Below are positions 1-8,755 of a stretch of DNA of 38,574 bases, in pieces. The notes under the pieces were generated by a model. That model had not been told where the DNA came from. It made no database searches and saw only the letters and a list, made by a program, of their open reading frames with translations. A program made the translations under genes and the position numbers. The stretch covers positions 1-38,574 of the forward strand of contig JAUNMU010000003.1 of NCBI GenBank assembly GCA_030531745.1. Reading direction: 5' to 3'. Position 1 is the first letter of the stretch, and each line of letters begins with the position of its first letter. Origin of the DNA: Synergistes sp. (GTDB lineage: Bacteria; Synergistota; Synergistia; Synergistales; Synergistaceae).

Positions 1-208
1 CCGACTTGGACGCTCCGCCGCCGCCCTGTATCTCGGTTATCTTCGCAAGTCCGGCTGCCATTGCAGGGGTCGCCGCACATGCAACGAACATCGCAAAGAC
101 GAATAGTGCCGCTGCTTTGCGTATTGCGTCTTTGACACACGATAGACCGTTTCCGTGCCGTTTCGGCACTCTTGCTACGTTGAACATTGTTTGAGTAGAA
201 TTTTTCAT
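1..208 (-). CDS. Exported protein, N-terminal fragment (cut by left edge)
   Basis: An open frame starts at ATG 208-206 and runs off the left edge of the window, giving 69 complete codons. A strong ribosome site (AAGGAGAG) lies about 9 bases upstream of the ATG. The protein begins with a long polar, basic stretch of about 30 residues, then a hydrophobic segment (AAALFVFAMFVACAA), then a plausible signal-peptidase site after AMA at about residue 52. The mature part starts AGLAKITEIQ followed by a run of four glycines. I read this as a secreted or surface protein, because the extended N-region before the hydrophobic core is typical of large exported adhesin or autotransporter proteins. That family link is inference, since too little sequence remains to name it. 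It lies downstream of the repeat-rich gap and probably has its own promoter, which I could not identify. Confidence 0.72.
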   Translation of the reverse strand, partial: MKNSTQTMFNVARVPKRHGNGLSCVKDAIRKAAALFVFAMFVACAATPAMAAGLAKITEIQGGGGASKS

Positions 209-366
209 TAATTCCACTCTCCTTCCATATAGTTTTTTGGTTGCGCTTTATTGTCATTTTCCGCACTCAGACGGTGAATGACGGTGTTTCATTAAAGCCT
301 GTTGTTTTTGGGGGTACAAATGCGGTATGGAGTAGATACCGTACCTAACGTACCTGATTTATTGTC

Positions 367-640
367 TTGTTGCCCCTCCAACAAAATCGCGAATATTCAT
401 TAGTCTTCCTGCGGGACGCGAAGCGTCAGCCTGTGCCCCCTGTGGGTACGCAGGATCCGGTGGCTTTAGTGCGATAAATCAGCAATGCGCGAAAACATAA
501 CACACTACATCGCCTCCACAACACCTAACGACAGCCTCCGGTTTACCCCACTGCACGCCGCGCGTCCTTAAAGACACTGCGCCTCCGCTTCGCTGCGCGC
601 AGAATGACTGATATTCAAGTATTTATTGGATTATCAATAT
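367..640 (+). repeat. AT-rich repeat copy 1, split by an insertion
   Basis: Bases 367-420 match 645-698, and bases 599-640 match 697-738, so this is one repeat unit whose two halves are separated here by about 178 bases (421-598). The shared left half contains CCCTCCAACAAAATCG and GAATATTCATTAGT. The shared right half contains CAGAATGAC and TATTCAAGTATTTATTGG. In copy 2 the halves are contiguous. I see no coding potential in it. Confidence 0.7.
421..598. other. Non-coding insertion of about 178 bp inside repeat copy 1
   Basis: This GC-richer segment interrupts a repeat that is continuous at 645-738. Its left end is a small perfect hairpin (GACGCGAAGCGTC at 415-427). Its right end carries CGCTTCGCTGCGCG, whose reverse complement partly matches the left end, so the segment has short imperfect terminal inverted repeats. 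There is no ORF of note. A small non-autonomous element (MITE-like) or a dispersed intergenic repeat is the likely identity. The termini are read by eye only. Confidence 0.4.
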
Positions 641-644
641 CATT

Positions 645-738
645 TTATTGCCCTCCAACAAAATCGTGAATATTCATTAGTTTCCCTGTGGGACACGCAG
701 AATGACAAATATTCAAGTATTTATTGGATTATCAATAT
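645..738 (+). repeat. AT-rich repeat copy 2 (intact)
   Basis: This is the contiguous copy of the unit split at 367-640. Its right half (699-738) matches 601-640 with only two mismatches in 40 bases. It carries a short hairpin, TCCC-TGT-GGGA. Its right end overlaps the last codons and TGA stop of the DUF2156 gene (732-734), so the repeat supplies that gene's stop codon. Confidence 0.72.
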
Positions 739-1661
739 ATCCTTGCTGCACTTCCGAATTTTATTTTAACGGAATACAATTTAATAAAGTCGTCCGGCAT
801 ATACGACATCTTTGCCGCACGAAGCCCGGGCTCGTTCAGATCTTCTTCTCTGTTCACCCTTTTAAGATCCGGCAACTGCTCAAGTGTGTGCCGGAGAAAC
901 TCCTGATTTATCACCTGATATGCCGCACCGTCTGCGTATTCGTGACTTGCTTTTTCGTAATGAACGATCAGACAATCACCGACCGTTTCGCCAGTAGTAT
1001 ATGCAATTATCCTGCCGTTTGCACGGAGAGCGCCTCCGCAGCGGTTCGGTATCCTGTCCCAATTTGACAGCACATTGCGCACGCTGCGATTTTCCTGCGC
1101 AAGAGTGACACTGTTATGAATGGCATTTGTCCGGTACCATGACTCCTGAAATTCTAAAATCTCGTTAAGATTATTCACCGTGATCGGTTCATATATGTAT
1201 GATACATCTCTCTTGAATTTATTCACATGATTGCGCTTCTTCATGTACTTACGTCCTGCAAGCGAAGCAAGCGCACGAATGTCATAAACGTACTCCCATG
1301 CCCCTCTGTCTTCCGTTGCATTTATCTCCGCAGTACCGCTGAGTGCTTTACACCACATCCGCACAAGCACCTCTGGGACAAGATACATCTCAATTTCATT
1401 GCCGGCGTACTTACGAAGGACATCTGCCCAGTCATTACGCTTCCAATCACCAACGGGCGCGAGATTCTTCAATTTGTTATTGCTCTGGCGTATCCAATAA
1501 AGATCTGCGTCCTCGTCATATACGACCTCTGTGCCAAAGTCGGCAGCCCAACTCCACACAGACGAAAAAGAATAGGCAGCTATCGCCTGACCGCACTTGT
1601 TCCATCGTTCAATATAATGCTCAGCGTCACTCAGCGTAAGTTCTCTGAATTGCAAATCCAT
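732..1661 (-). CDS. DUF2156 family protein (phosphatidylglycerol lysyltransferase C-terminal-like)
   Basis: 309 residues. The start is ATG 1661, with AGAGGG about 9 bases upstream. The family is recognised from its characteristic conserved stretches: GRKYMKKRNHVNKF near residue 136, which resembles the K-K-R-N-H-x-N-x-F motif of DUF2156, and NREEDLNEPGLRAAKMSY near residue 270. DUF2156 has a tandem GNAT/FemAB-like fold, also found as the C-terminal catalytic half of MprF (lysyl-phosphatidylglycerol synthase). Stand-alone members like this one lack the membrane flippase, and their substrate is generally unknown. I see no membrane segments, so it is probably cytosolic and may transfer an amino-acyl group. 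It is separated from metG by 106 bases, and repeat copies lie on both sides, with its 3' end inside one of them. Family assignment is fairly sure; function is not. Confidence 0.78.
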   Translation of the reverse strand: MDLQFRELTLSDAEHYIERWNKCGQAIAAYSFSSVWSWAADFGTEVVYDEDADLYWIRQSNNKLKNLAPVGDWKRNDWADVLRKYAGNEIEMYLVPEVLVRMWCKALSGTAEINATEDRGAWEYVYDIRALASLAGRKYMKKRNHVNKFKRDVSYIYEPITVNNLNEILEFQESWYRTNAIHNSVTLAQENRSVRNVLSNWDRIPNRCGGALRANGRIIAYTTGETVGDCLIVHYEKASHEYADGAAYQVINQEFLRHTLEQLPDLKRVNREEDLNEPGLRAAKMSYMPDDFIKLYSVKIKFGSAARIY

Positions 1662-1695
1662 AGCTCAAACCCTCTTATCATTTGTTATGAAGTGC

Positions 1696-1727
1696 CCCCT
1701 GCTCTGCGGCTGCGCCGTTCGCAGGGG
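1696..1727 (-). other. GC-rich hairpin between metG and the DUF2156 gene
   Basis: Seven-base arms CCCCTGC (1696-1702) and GCAGGGG (1721-1727) enclose a second perfect stem, CGGC-TGC-GCCG (1707-1717). On the minus strand it would form in RNA just downstream of metG. No U-tract follows, so it is not a canonical intrinsic terminator. It could be an mRNA stabiliser or part of the adjacent inverted repeat copy. Confidence 0.45.
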
Positions 1728-1766
1728 ACGGATGGATATTTATGATTTTGTTGGGGAGAGCAATAA
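1721..1766 (-). repeat. AT-rich repeat copy 3 (inverted, diverged)
   Basis: The reverse complement of this segment aligns to the left half of the repeat units at 367-420 and 645-698. It shares AACAAAATC, AATAT, a CAT core, a CCCTG box and a leading TTATTG. Similarity is roughly 70 percent by eye. It begins directly after the metG stop codon, so the DUF2156 gene has direct copies on one side and an inverted copy on the other. Confidence 0.55.
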
Positions 1767-1767
1767 T

Positions 1768-3726
1768 TCAGTTGATCTGACTGCCGGTTGGGATGGTGTC
1801 GTCAATGACGGTCAGCAGTGTGATCGTTTCTTTGCTTTTGTCAGGGCTTGATGCCGCAAGGAGCATACCGTTGCTCTCAACTCCTCTGAATTTTGCGGGT
1901 TTCAGGTTGCAGAGTACGATTATTTTTCTGCCCTGCAATTCTTCCGGCTTGTAAAATTCTTTTATGCTTGAGACAATCGTCCGTTTTTCGCTGCCGAGGT
2001 CAAGGGCAAGTTTATAAAGTCTGTCTGCTTTCGGCACGGACTCAACTTTTTCAATCATAGCAACTCGCAGATCCAACTTCGCAAAATCATCGTATTCTAT
2101 CTGCGGTTTTGCTTCCTCATATTTGTAGTTGGCTTTCGGGTCTGATTTCAGACGTTTTTCTTCATCACGCGCATTTTTCTGCGCTTTCCATTTTTCAATG
2201 TCAATGCGCGGGAAAAGTATGCCGACGCGATTTACTTTTATCTGTTTGTCTGCTTTGCCCCACTGCCAGTTCGCACGCCCAAGGTCAAGCGGAGAGCCGT
2301 CAAGACCTAACTGCTGCCACACACCGCAGGCTGTTTCGGGCATAAACGGAGCAACAAGGACAGCCGACAGACGCAGCGACTCCCACAAGACGCGCAGTAC
2401 GGCATCAAGTCTGTCTTTGTCTCCCTCGCGTCCCAATTTCCAAGGCTCTGTTTCGTCTATGTATTTATTCGCTCTGCCTATGAATGTCCAAAGTGTTTTC
2501 AGTGCTTCGTCAAATGCAAAGCGACCTACAAGGGCGTCCATCTCTTTGAATGTATTTTCCGCACATTCTTTGATTTCATTGTCAATGTCTGCTGCGGTGT
2601 ATGTCATTGGGAGATCTCCGCCGCGATATTTGTCTATCATTTGCAGCGAACGTGACAGGAGGTTTCCGAGGTCGTTTACCAAGTCTGAGTTGATGCGGCG
2701 CACCATGGCAAACTCCGAAAAATCTCCGTCATGACCGAATGGCACTTCACGCAGCAGGAAATAACGGAATGGGTCTCTTCCGTATCTGTCAACCATTTCA
2801 AAGGGGTCTACGACGTTGCCTTTTGATTTTGACATTTTGTCGCCTTCAACTGTCCACCAACCGTGAGCAAATACACGCACGGGCGGAGTGATTCCCAACG
2901 CCATAAGCATTGCGGGCCATATAACACAGTGGAAGCGTATGATGTCTTTTCCGACAAGATGATGTACAACGGGCCAGTATTTCCGCCATTTGCCGTTTTC
3001 TTCGGGGAAGTCAAGCGCCGAGAGGTAGTTTATGAGCGCATCAAACCATACATATATGACATGAGCTTCATCACCCGGGAGCGGTATGCCCCATTTAAGC
3101 GTTGTGCGCGATATTGACTGATCGCGCAGACCGCTCTTTATGAAGCTTACGACTTCATTGTAACGGTTTTTTGGCATTATCGCGTCCGGATGCTCCTCAT
3201 AGTATTTCAGAAGTGGCTCTGTATATTTTGAAAGGCGGAAGAAGTAGGTCTCTTCCGTCATTTTTGTAAGCGCTCTGCCGCAGTCGGGACACGTCTGTCC
3301 TTCACCCATCTGAGCCTCCGGCACGTAGGTCTCGCATGGGACACAGTACCAGCCTTCATATTCGCCTTTGTAGATGTCGCCGCTTGCTTTAAGTCTGCGG
3401 AATACTTCTTGTACTACTTTCTCATGGCGCGGCTGTGTCGTTCTGATAAAGTCGTCGTTATCTATATTCAGCACATCCCATAATTTCTTAAAGTTCTGCA
3501 CGACCTCATCGCACAGTTCTATCGGTGTGATGCCGCGTTTTTCCGCAGCTGTCTGAATTTTCTGCCCGTGTTCGTCTGTGCCGGTCAAGAAATAGCTGTC
3601 TTCACCGCCGGATCTGTGCCAACGCTTCAGCACGTCTGCGGCTATCGTCGTATAGGCATGGCCTATATGGGGCACATCGTTGACGTAATAGATAGGCGTT
3701 GTTATGTAAAAATTGTTCTCACTCAT
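1768..3726 (-). CDS. metG: Methionyl-tRNA synthetase
   Basis: 652 residues, the normal length for the long form. This cytosolic class I synthetase charges tRNA-Met for initiation and elongation. The HIGH signature is at residues 20-23. A four-cysteine zinc knuckle is at C128, C131, C146 and C149. The KMSKS loop (DKMSKSKGN) is near residue 300. An anticodon-binding helical domain follows, and the last 110 or so residues (from FAKLDLRVAMIEKVE) form the EMAP/OB-type tRNA-binding domain used for dimerisation. The start is ATG with GAGGAGG 8 bases upstream. It follows rsmI after 63 bases with no terminator between, so it is probably the distal gene of the smc-trmN6-rsmI group. All key motifs are intact. 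Confidence 0.97.
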   Translation of the reverse strand: MSENNFYITTPIYYVNDVPHIGHAYTTIAADVLKRWHRSGGEDSYFLTGTDEHGQKIQTAAEKRGITPIELCDEVVQNFKKLWDVLNIDNDDFIRTTQPRHEKVVQEVFRRLKASGDIYKGEYEGWYCVPCETYVPEAQMGEGQTCPDCGRALTKMTEETYFFRLSKYTEPLLKYYEEHPDAIMPKNRYNEVVSFIKSGLRDQSISRTTLKWGIPLPGDEAHVIYVWFDALINYLSALDFPEENGKWRKYWPVVHHLVGKDIIRFHCVIWPAMLMALGITPPVRVFAHGWWTVEGDKMSKSKGNVVDPFEMVDRYGRDPFRYFLLREVPFGHDGDFSEFAMVRRINSDLVNDLGNLLSRSLQMIDKYRGGDLPMTYTAADIDNEIKECAENTFKEMDALVGRFAFDEALKTLWTFIGRANKYIDETEPWKLGREGDKDRLDAVLRVLWESLRLSAVLVAPFMPETACGVWQQLGLDGSPLDLGRANWQWGKADKQIKVNRVGILFPRIDIEKWKAQKNARDEEKRLKSDPKANYKYEEAKPQIEYDDFAKLDLRVAMIEKVESVPKADRLYKLALDLGSEKRTIVSSIKEFYKPEELQGRKIIVLCNLKPAKFRGVESNGMLLAASSPDKSKETITLLTVIDDTIPTGSQIN

Positions 3727-3789
3727 TATTTTTCCTCCTCGGCTTTTTCTGAAATTACGCTGCCAAAATCAAAATTGTTGGCGCATATA

Positions 3790-4614
3790 TCAGGAAAGCT
3801 TTTCCAATATGTATTTTTTTACCGCGTTTTTCTGCACTCCGTACTTTTCCGCGATCTCAGAAGCGGTATCTTTTACCGATACACCGGAACGGCAGAGAGT
3901 TTCAACCTCATTTTTCCATACGGTCTCGTCCGCATTTGCGTGAGATGTGTCAGCACCTTCAATTACACAGACAAACTCACCGCGGATTTTTTCTTCTGAG
4001 ATTGTATCACATAGTGTCAAAAGAGTGCCGTGAATTACTTCCTGATGAATCTTTGAAATTTCACGCACAAGAGAGATATTTCTTTCCCCTAAGATCTCGG
4101 CTATAAATGACAGATCTTTCAGCAGTTTGTGTGGGGAGAGGTAAAAGACAAGTGTATCGGGTAAATTTTTTATACTGTTAAGACGTTTGCGTTTTTCCTC
4201 TGTCCTGCCTTCCAAAAATCCGACAAATATAAATGATGTCATATCAAGGCCTGAAAGCAGCAGCGCGGGAAGCAGTGCATTTGCCCCCGGGAGAACGTCA
4301 ACTTCGTACCCTCGTTTTGCGGCCTCATGCACAAGAACAGCCCCTGGATCCGAAAGTCCGGGAGTGCCTGCATCGGATACAACGGCAACTCTTTCCCCCC
4401 TGTTTAATCTGTGTATTATCTCTTCCGTGCGCATTTTTTCGTTATGCTCATGATATGAGATAAGCTGCTTTTTAATGCCAAGGTGGTTCAGCAGTTGCAG
4501 AGTTCTGCGGGTGTCTTCGCACGCAATTACATCTGCCCGTTCAAGTTCTTTTATACCGCGCAGCGTCATATCATCAAGGTTGCCTATCGGAGTCGGTACT
4601 ATAATGACCGGCAT
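3790..4614 (-). CDS. rsmI: 16S rRNA (cytidine-1402-2'-O)-methyltransferase RsmI
   Basis: 274 residues, usual length for the family. RsmI uses S-adenosylmethionine to 2'-O-methylate C1402 in the decoding centre of 16S rRNA. The N-terminus VPTPIGNLDDMTLR and the following ACEDTRRT and GTPGLSDPG segments are the hallmark motifs of the tetrapyrrole-methylase fold used by RsmI. The last 45 residues (from about 230) look like a small helix-turn-helix (KDTASEIAEKYGVQKNAVKKYI), a tail seen in some Gram-positive RsmI proteins. Its ATG overlaps the stop of the upstream TrmN6-like gene by one base (TAATG), indicating translational coupling of two RNA methyltransferases. Confidence 0.95.
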   Translation of the reverse strand: MPVIIVPTPIGNLDDMTLRGIKELERADVIACEDTRRTLQLLNHLGIKKQLISYHEHNEKMRTEEIIHRLNRGERVAVVSDAGTPGLSDPGAVLVHEAAKRGYEVDVLPGANALLPALLLSGLDMTSFIFVGFLEGRTEEKRKRLNSIKNLPDTLVFYLSPHKLLKDLSFIAEILGERNISLVREISKIHQEVIHGTLLTLCDTISEEKIRGEFVCVIEGADTSHANADETVWKNEVETLCRSGVSVKDTASEIAEKYGVQKNAVKKYILEKLS

Positions 4615-5336
4615 TATTTTCCCTCCTCTATTACATAGGCTTTTTTCAATTCTTTTGTCTCATTTCCGTTTTCATCGCGAATGAACAACGGCGGAAGAAC
4701 GGAAAGTCCATGTTTTCCGGCTCTCATCGCCTCAACAAGCACGACCGATGAATTGACATCGCAAGACGGATATACGGCACGCAAAATTTTGGGCGGCGTT
4801 TTGTATCTGTCAAGCAGTGCAAAAAGTTCGCCCAAGCGATCGGACTTCATTATAATATTCAATCTGCCTCTGTTTTTTAAGATATAATGCGCCGCAACAA
4901 TTATCTCTTCCAATGTAACCATTGAGCCATGCTTTGCAGCGGCAAGCGCACTTTTGGGGCTTATCCTGCTTTGTCCTTCCTCACAGTACGGAGGATTTAC
5001 TACTATTCTGTCGCAGCTCTGCGGCATTGCGATGCTTTTGTAATCCCTTATGTCTGCCGTCCGAAATTCCGCGGTAAGACCGTTTATCCGCGCATTCTCT
5101 TTTGCCATTTCTATAAGGTGTGACTGTATATCAATTCCGGTGACATTGAATCCTCTTTTTGCAAGTATCAATGAGACTGCACCATGTGCGCAGCCTATTT
5201 CAAGAATTTTTTCTTCGCGCTGCGGTTTTGTAAAATGTGCAAGAAGTATTGTATCAACATTGACACGCAACCCACCGGCCTCATTGGGCTGAATGAGCTT
5301 GAGCGCACCATACATTATATTGTCGCACTCACACAT
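4614..5336 (-). CDS. tRNA1(Val) (adenine-37-N6)-methyltransferase-like protein
   Basis: 240 residues. A Rossmann-fold SAM methyltransferase with motif I ILEIGCAHGAVSL near residue 44 and the catalytic N-P-P-Y box (VVNPPYCEEG) near residue 113. N-P-P-Y marks enzymes that methylate an exocyclic amino group of adenine or glutamine. The opening GALKLIQPNEAGGLRVNVDTILLA is typical of the TrmN6/YfiC family, which makes m6A37 in tRNA1-Val, and the usual partner of rsmI in this arrangement supports that reading. Its start overlaps the smc stop by one base (TAATG) and its stop overlaps the rsmI start by one base. The family is clear. The exact tRNA substrate is inferred. Confidence 0.87.
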   Translation of the reverse strand: MCECDNIMYGALKLIQPNEAGGLRVNVDTILLAHFTKPQREEKILEIGCAHGAVSLILAKRGFNVTGIDIQSHLIEMAKENARINGLTAEFRTADIRDYKSIAMPQSCDRIVVNPPYCEEGQSRISPKSALAAAKHGSMVTLEEIIVAAHYILKNRGRLNIIMKSDRLGELFALLDRYKTPPKILRAVYPSCDVNSSVVLVEAMRAGKHGLSVLPPLFIRDENGNETKELKKAYVIEEGK

Positions 5337-8300
5337 TACTTCCAGTCCTCCATACGCACTCCGACGATCTGCGAAAGTCCCTGCTCTTGAAGCGTCACAC
5401 CGTAAAGCACATCGGCGCGTTCCATTGTTGCACGTCTGTGAGTCATAGCAAGTATCTGACGGCTTTTTGCGTATTCTTTTGTCAGATCGCTGAATCGTCT
5501 CAGATTTGCCTCGTCAAGCGCAGCATCAACTTCGTCAAGCACCGCGATAGGGGAATCCGCTACTTCCATGGTAGCAAACAGCAAAGAGATTGATATGAGA
5601 GAGCGTTCTCCGCCTGAATACTGATTAAGTACCTGCGTATGTTTACCCGGGAGTCTTGCATCAATCTCCACTCCGCTCTTCCATATTGTCTCTCCTTCGG
5701 TCATTATAAGGTGAGCTTCTCCGCCGCCAAAGAGCACTTTGAAGAGTTGGCAGAACCGTTCATCTACTTTAACGAGAGCATCCGAGAATTGTTTATGCGC
5801 CATCATATCGGCATCTGTAATGAGGCTTTGAATTTCTTCGGAGCTTTTTTTGACATCGTCAAGCTGAGTTCCCAAGAATTGCAGTCTGTCCGCAAGGCTT
5901 TCGTCTTCGGAAAGCACACCCATATTGACATCGCCGAATGATTTGATTTTTCTGTCACCGTCACGTATCCTGCGGCGAAGCTCATCAACATCAACATCTT
6001 TAGGCACGTTCTCCGCGCCCGGGTAGGGGAATTGTTCTTCCCAGTTGCTTTTCAGCTCTTCAATATCGTGTTCGCACGAATTTTTCTTCGCTTCGGCAGC
6101 AGAATATTTTTCGTCCTCGCCTTTCATTCTCTCTTGAGCCTTTTCGCTGCGTCCGGTTATGTATTCCTTTATTTTGGTAAGCTTTGAATAGGCACTGCCG
6201 TATTCTTCCATCTCTGCAAGTATTTCGTTTTTCCTGTTAAAGATCTCAAGGCAGCTGCCGCCCACACGAGCAAGGTTGGATCTCTCGCGTACACATATCT
6301 GATCCAATTCGCTCATCTCTTCGGCAACTTTTTTGAGTTTTTCTTCACGCGACCGAACATCGTTGCGAATACGCTCCATCATGGCAAAGCCCGATGAAAG
6401 ATCCTTCGCCGCAACAGCAGCCCTGCTGCGGCATTTTTCGCGTTCCTCTATCAGCTGTCTGTCGTCCTCAACATCCGACTCGCTGTCGCGTTTTTCTTCA
6501 AGCTCGCGTATTGAGTTAAGCAGAGCCATCCAGTTTTGACCTTCCGATTTAATGGAGTTCAATATCCTCAAGCGCTCACCGGCTGCCCTTTTCCGTTCAC
6601 GAGCCAAGGCATCTTTTTTGTCCTGCATTACAGCAATTTTTCCGTTAAGTTCCCGTATTTTTTTTGTATATTCCTCTTTCTCGTCCGCAGCGGCAATTTC
6701 GTCCGCCTCCGCAGCTTTATATTTTTTTGAAAGAGTATCTGCTTCCCTCTGTGCTTTTTCAGCCTCTTTTTCAAGTTTTGCAACTTGGGCTTTCATTTCA
6801 AGGGCTCTGCCGCTCTTTTGACTTTTACCTCCGCTGACAGTCCCTCCGGGCTGAAAGACATCACCCTCCATCGTGACGATAGGGTTTCTGCATCCGGAAC
6901 GCACAAGTTCTTTGCCGGTCTCATATCTGTCAACTATGAGCAGATCGCCCATTATGTGCTGAATCGCCGCAGTCCAATGTTCTTCTATCTTCATCAGTTC
7001 GGTTGCCCAACCGATTATTCCCCTGTTCGGCAAACGCATTGAGGCATTCGGAAAACGCGGGCGCGCGCGTTCCAATGGCAGGAATGTAGCGGTTCCGGCT
7101 GCGTTCTGTTTCAGTCTGTCAATACATCTGCCGGCCTCTTCCATATCCTCAACAAGAAGCTGAAACTGTCTGCCGCCGAGATAAGCTTCAAGCGCGGGGG
7201 CAAGCTCGGACGGAGCTGTGAACACGTCTATGACCGCACGAGGATTGGCATTCAGTCTTTTTAATTTGGCAGATGAAAGCAAGAACCTGACAGGAGACGG
7301 ATAGACTCCAGCTTGAAGCGCATCGGCGGCATCGTTGAGCTTTGAGCGAAGGCTTGCCGCCTCTCTTTTGCTTTTTTGTGCCTCCGCAGCCAAGGTCTGG
7401 CAGAGAGCATAGATCTCACTGTGTTTTTTCAGCAGTACAGCTTGTTCATTTGTAAGTCTTTCGCGTTCATCGGAAACGATTTTGATTTGAAGATCAAGTT
7501 CTTTGTCGCTCTCCGGCATTGTCTCTTTTTTACCGCGCATATCAAGTATTTCTTTCCCAAGGTATGACAATTTGGCGCGGCATTTCTGAAGTTCTCCGTC
7601 AAGACGCCCCTTTTCGCTGTTCCACTTCTCGCGTTCTTTTTTCGTCCTTTCAAGCCTTTCGTTATATTCTGCCCATTTTTTTTCTATAGCTTTCAGCGCA
7701 CGTTCCGCTTTTTCAACTTCCTCACGTGATTTTTTATTTTCGTCAACATATTTGCTCTGTTCGGAAAGAAGCGTTTTATACTGTTTTCTTGCCTCATCTT
7801 CCTCAATACGGCAATCAGCTATACGGGCACGCGCATTGCGCAGATTTGCCGCCGATGCGTAGCCCGATTTTGTAAGATCATCAAAACGTCTCCTGCACTG
7901 TTCAAGCTCCCACGTTTGCTTGCTTTGGTCGCGTGTGGCCTGATCTATTTTCACCGTGATCTTTTCACACGCACTTTTCCACAGACGCGACCATAAAATC
8001 ACGCCCTTCATAACCGAAGACGCCGCGGAGAGCTCTGCCGTTATCACCGAAATAATATGCTCACATTCCGCTCTTCTCTGCCAATAGAGCATTTTTCTGT
8101 CACTCTCGGCTCTGTCAATTATCTCTTTTTTTTGAAGTGCGCGTTCTACCTCAGGCGCGATCTCTTCTCTACGCTGAAAAAGCTCTCCCATAAGATGGCG
8201 GAGCCGATCATGCTCTTCCATCACAGAAACGAGCCTGTCCTGCGCTTCCATGCGTTTTTTTCTGTAAATGTCAATTCCAAACAGGACCTCAAGATACATT

Positions 8301-8755
8301 CTTCTGTCTGAGGGCGTCTGTTTCAACATTTCCTGCACTTCGCCCTGTCCGATAAACGCAAAGCGCGTCCCAGCAAGCTTCCAATCTCTCTTTACGGAGT
8401 CAAGCTCTATCAGCGTCTTTCTGGAATTGTCCACGAAAAGACTTGTTGTACCGTCAGGTGCGGATACGCGGCGTTTTATCGTGCAAAAGCGCTCATTGTC
8501 ATGCAGCTGCAAAAGCACCTCTGCTTCCGCTGCCTTTTCGCGGCTTGCCGAACCCTGAAATACAAGATCGGACTGTCTGCTGATGCGCAAACGTGCCGCA
8601 TTGCTGTCTCCGAGAGACCAACGCAGCGCATCAAGTAGATTGCTTTTGCCGCTTCCGTTTGGACCCACTATTGCCGTAAATCCCGATGACAATATCAATT
8701 CATGGTTTCCACCGAAGCTTTTGAAACCTTTAAGCTGAAGCCTGCCTATATACAA
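5336..8755 (-). CDS. smc: Chromosome segregation ATPase SMC
   Basis: About 1139 residues, full length. SMC dimers bind ScpA/ScpB and extrude or compact DNA during segregation. The Walker A GPNGSGKS is at residues 31-38. Long coiled coils run from about 160 to 480 and 660 to 980. The flexible hinge lies between, around 495-650. The ABC signature YSGGERSL and Walker [13 protein letters not shown] are near the C-terminus. There is no ATG. I prefer TTG 8755, which gives [14 protein letters not shown] like homologues and has GAGG 9 bases upstream. TTG 8764 is in frame but abuts that same site. The gene overlaps the 3' end of rng by 10 bases, so it is probably coupled to it. scpA and scpB are not in this window. 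Confidence 0.95.
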   Translation of the reverse strand: MYIGRLQLKGFKSFGGNHELILSSGFTAIVGPNGSGKSNLLDALRWSLGDSNAARLRISRQSDLVFQGSASREKAAEAEVLLQLHDNERFCTIKRRVSAPDGTTSLFVDNSRKTLIELDSVKRDWKLAGTRFAFIGQGEVQEMLKQTPSDRRMYLEVLFGIDIYRKKRMEAQDRLVSVMEEHDRLRHLMGELFQRREEIAPEVERALQKKEIIDRAESDRKMLYWQRRAECEHIISVITAELSAASSVMKGVILWSRLWKSACEKITVKIDQATRDQSKQTWELEQCRRRFDDLTKSGYASAANLRNARARIADCRIEEDEARKQYKTLLSEQSKYVDENKKSREEVEKAERALKAIEKKWAEYNERLERTKKEREKWNSEKGRLDGELQKCRAKLSYLGKEILDMRGKKETMPESDKELDLQIKIVSDERERLTNEQAVLLKKHSEIYALCQTLAAEAQKSKREAASLRSKLNDAADALQAGVYPSPVRFLLSSAKLKRLNANPRAVIDVFTAPSELAPALEAYLGGRQFQLLVEDMEEAGRCIDRLKQNAAGTATFLPLERARPRFPNASMRLPNRGIIGWATELMKIEEHWTAAIQHIMGDLLIVDRYETGKELVRSGCRNPIVTMEGDVFQPGGTVSGGKSQKSGRALEMKAQVAKLEKEAEKAQREADTLSKKYKAAEADEIAAADEKEEYTKKIRELNGKIAVMQDKKDALARERKRAAGERLRILNSIKSEGQNWMALLNSIRELEEKRDSESDVEDDRQLIEEREKCRSRAAVAAKDLSSGFAMMERIRNDVRSREEKLKKVAEEMSELDQICVRERSNLARVGGSCLEIFNRKNEILAEMEEYGSAYSKLTKIKEYITGRSEKAQERMKGEDEKYSAAEAKKNSCEHDIEELKSNWEEQFPYPGAENVPKDVDVDELRRRIRDGDRKIKSFGDVNMGVLSEDESLADRLQFLGTQLDDVKKSSEEIQSLITDADMMAHKQFSDALVKVDERFCQLFKVLFGGGEAHLIMTEGETIWKSGVEIDARLPGKHTQVLNQYSGGERSLISISLLFATMEVADSPIAVLDEVDAALDEANLRRFSDLTKEYAKSRQILAMTHRRATMERADVLYGVTLQEQGLSQIVGVRMEDWK

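Noticed and set aside
209-731. CRISPR array or prophage att site in the left gap
   Set aside because: The repeats are few, unevenly spaced and long, without spacers. No tRNA or integrase is adjacent.
702-1067. Plus-strand ORF of 121 codons opposite the DUF2156 gene
   Set aside because: It lies antisense to a gene with clear family motifs, has no convincing ribosome site, and its translation shows no recognisable domain.
1696-1727. Intrinsic terminator after metG
   Set aside because: The hairpin is stable but no U-tract follows on the minus strand, so I list it only as a hairpin.
1227-1745. Plus-strand ORF of 172 codons
   Set aside because: Antisense shadow of the DUF2156 gene running into the repeat. 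The composition is not protein-like.
2129-2734. Plus-strand ORF of 201 codons inside metG
   Set aside because: Serine-rich reverse-frame shadow of a well-conserved gene.
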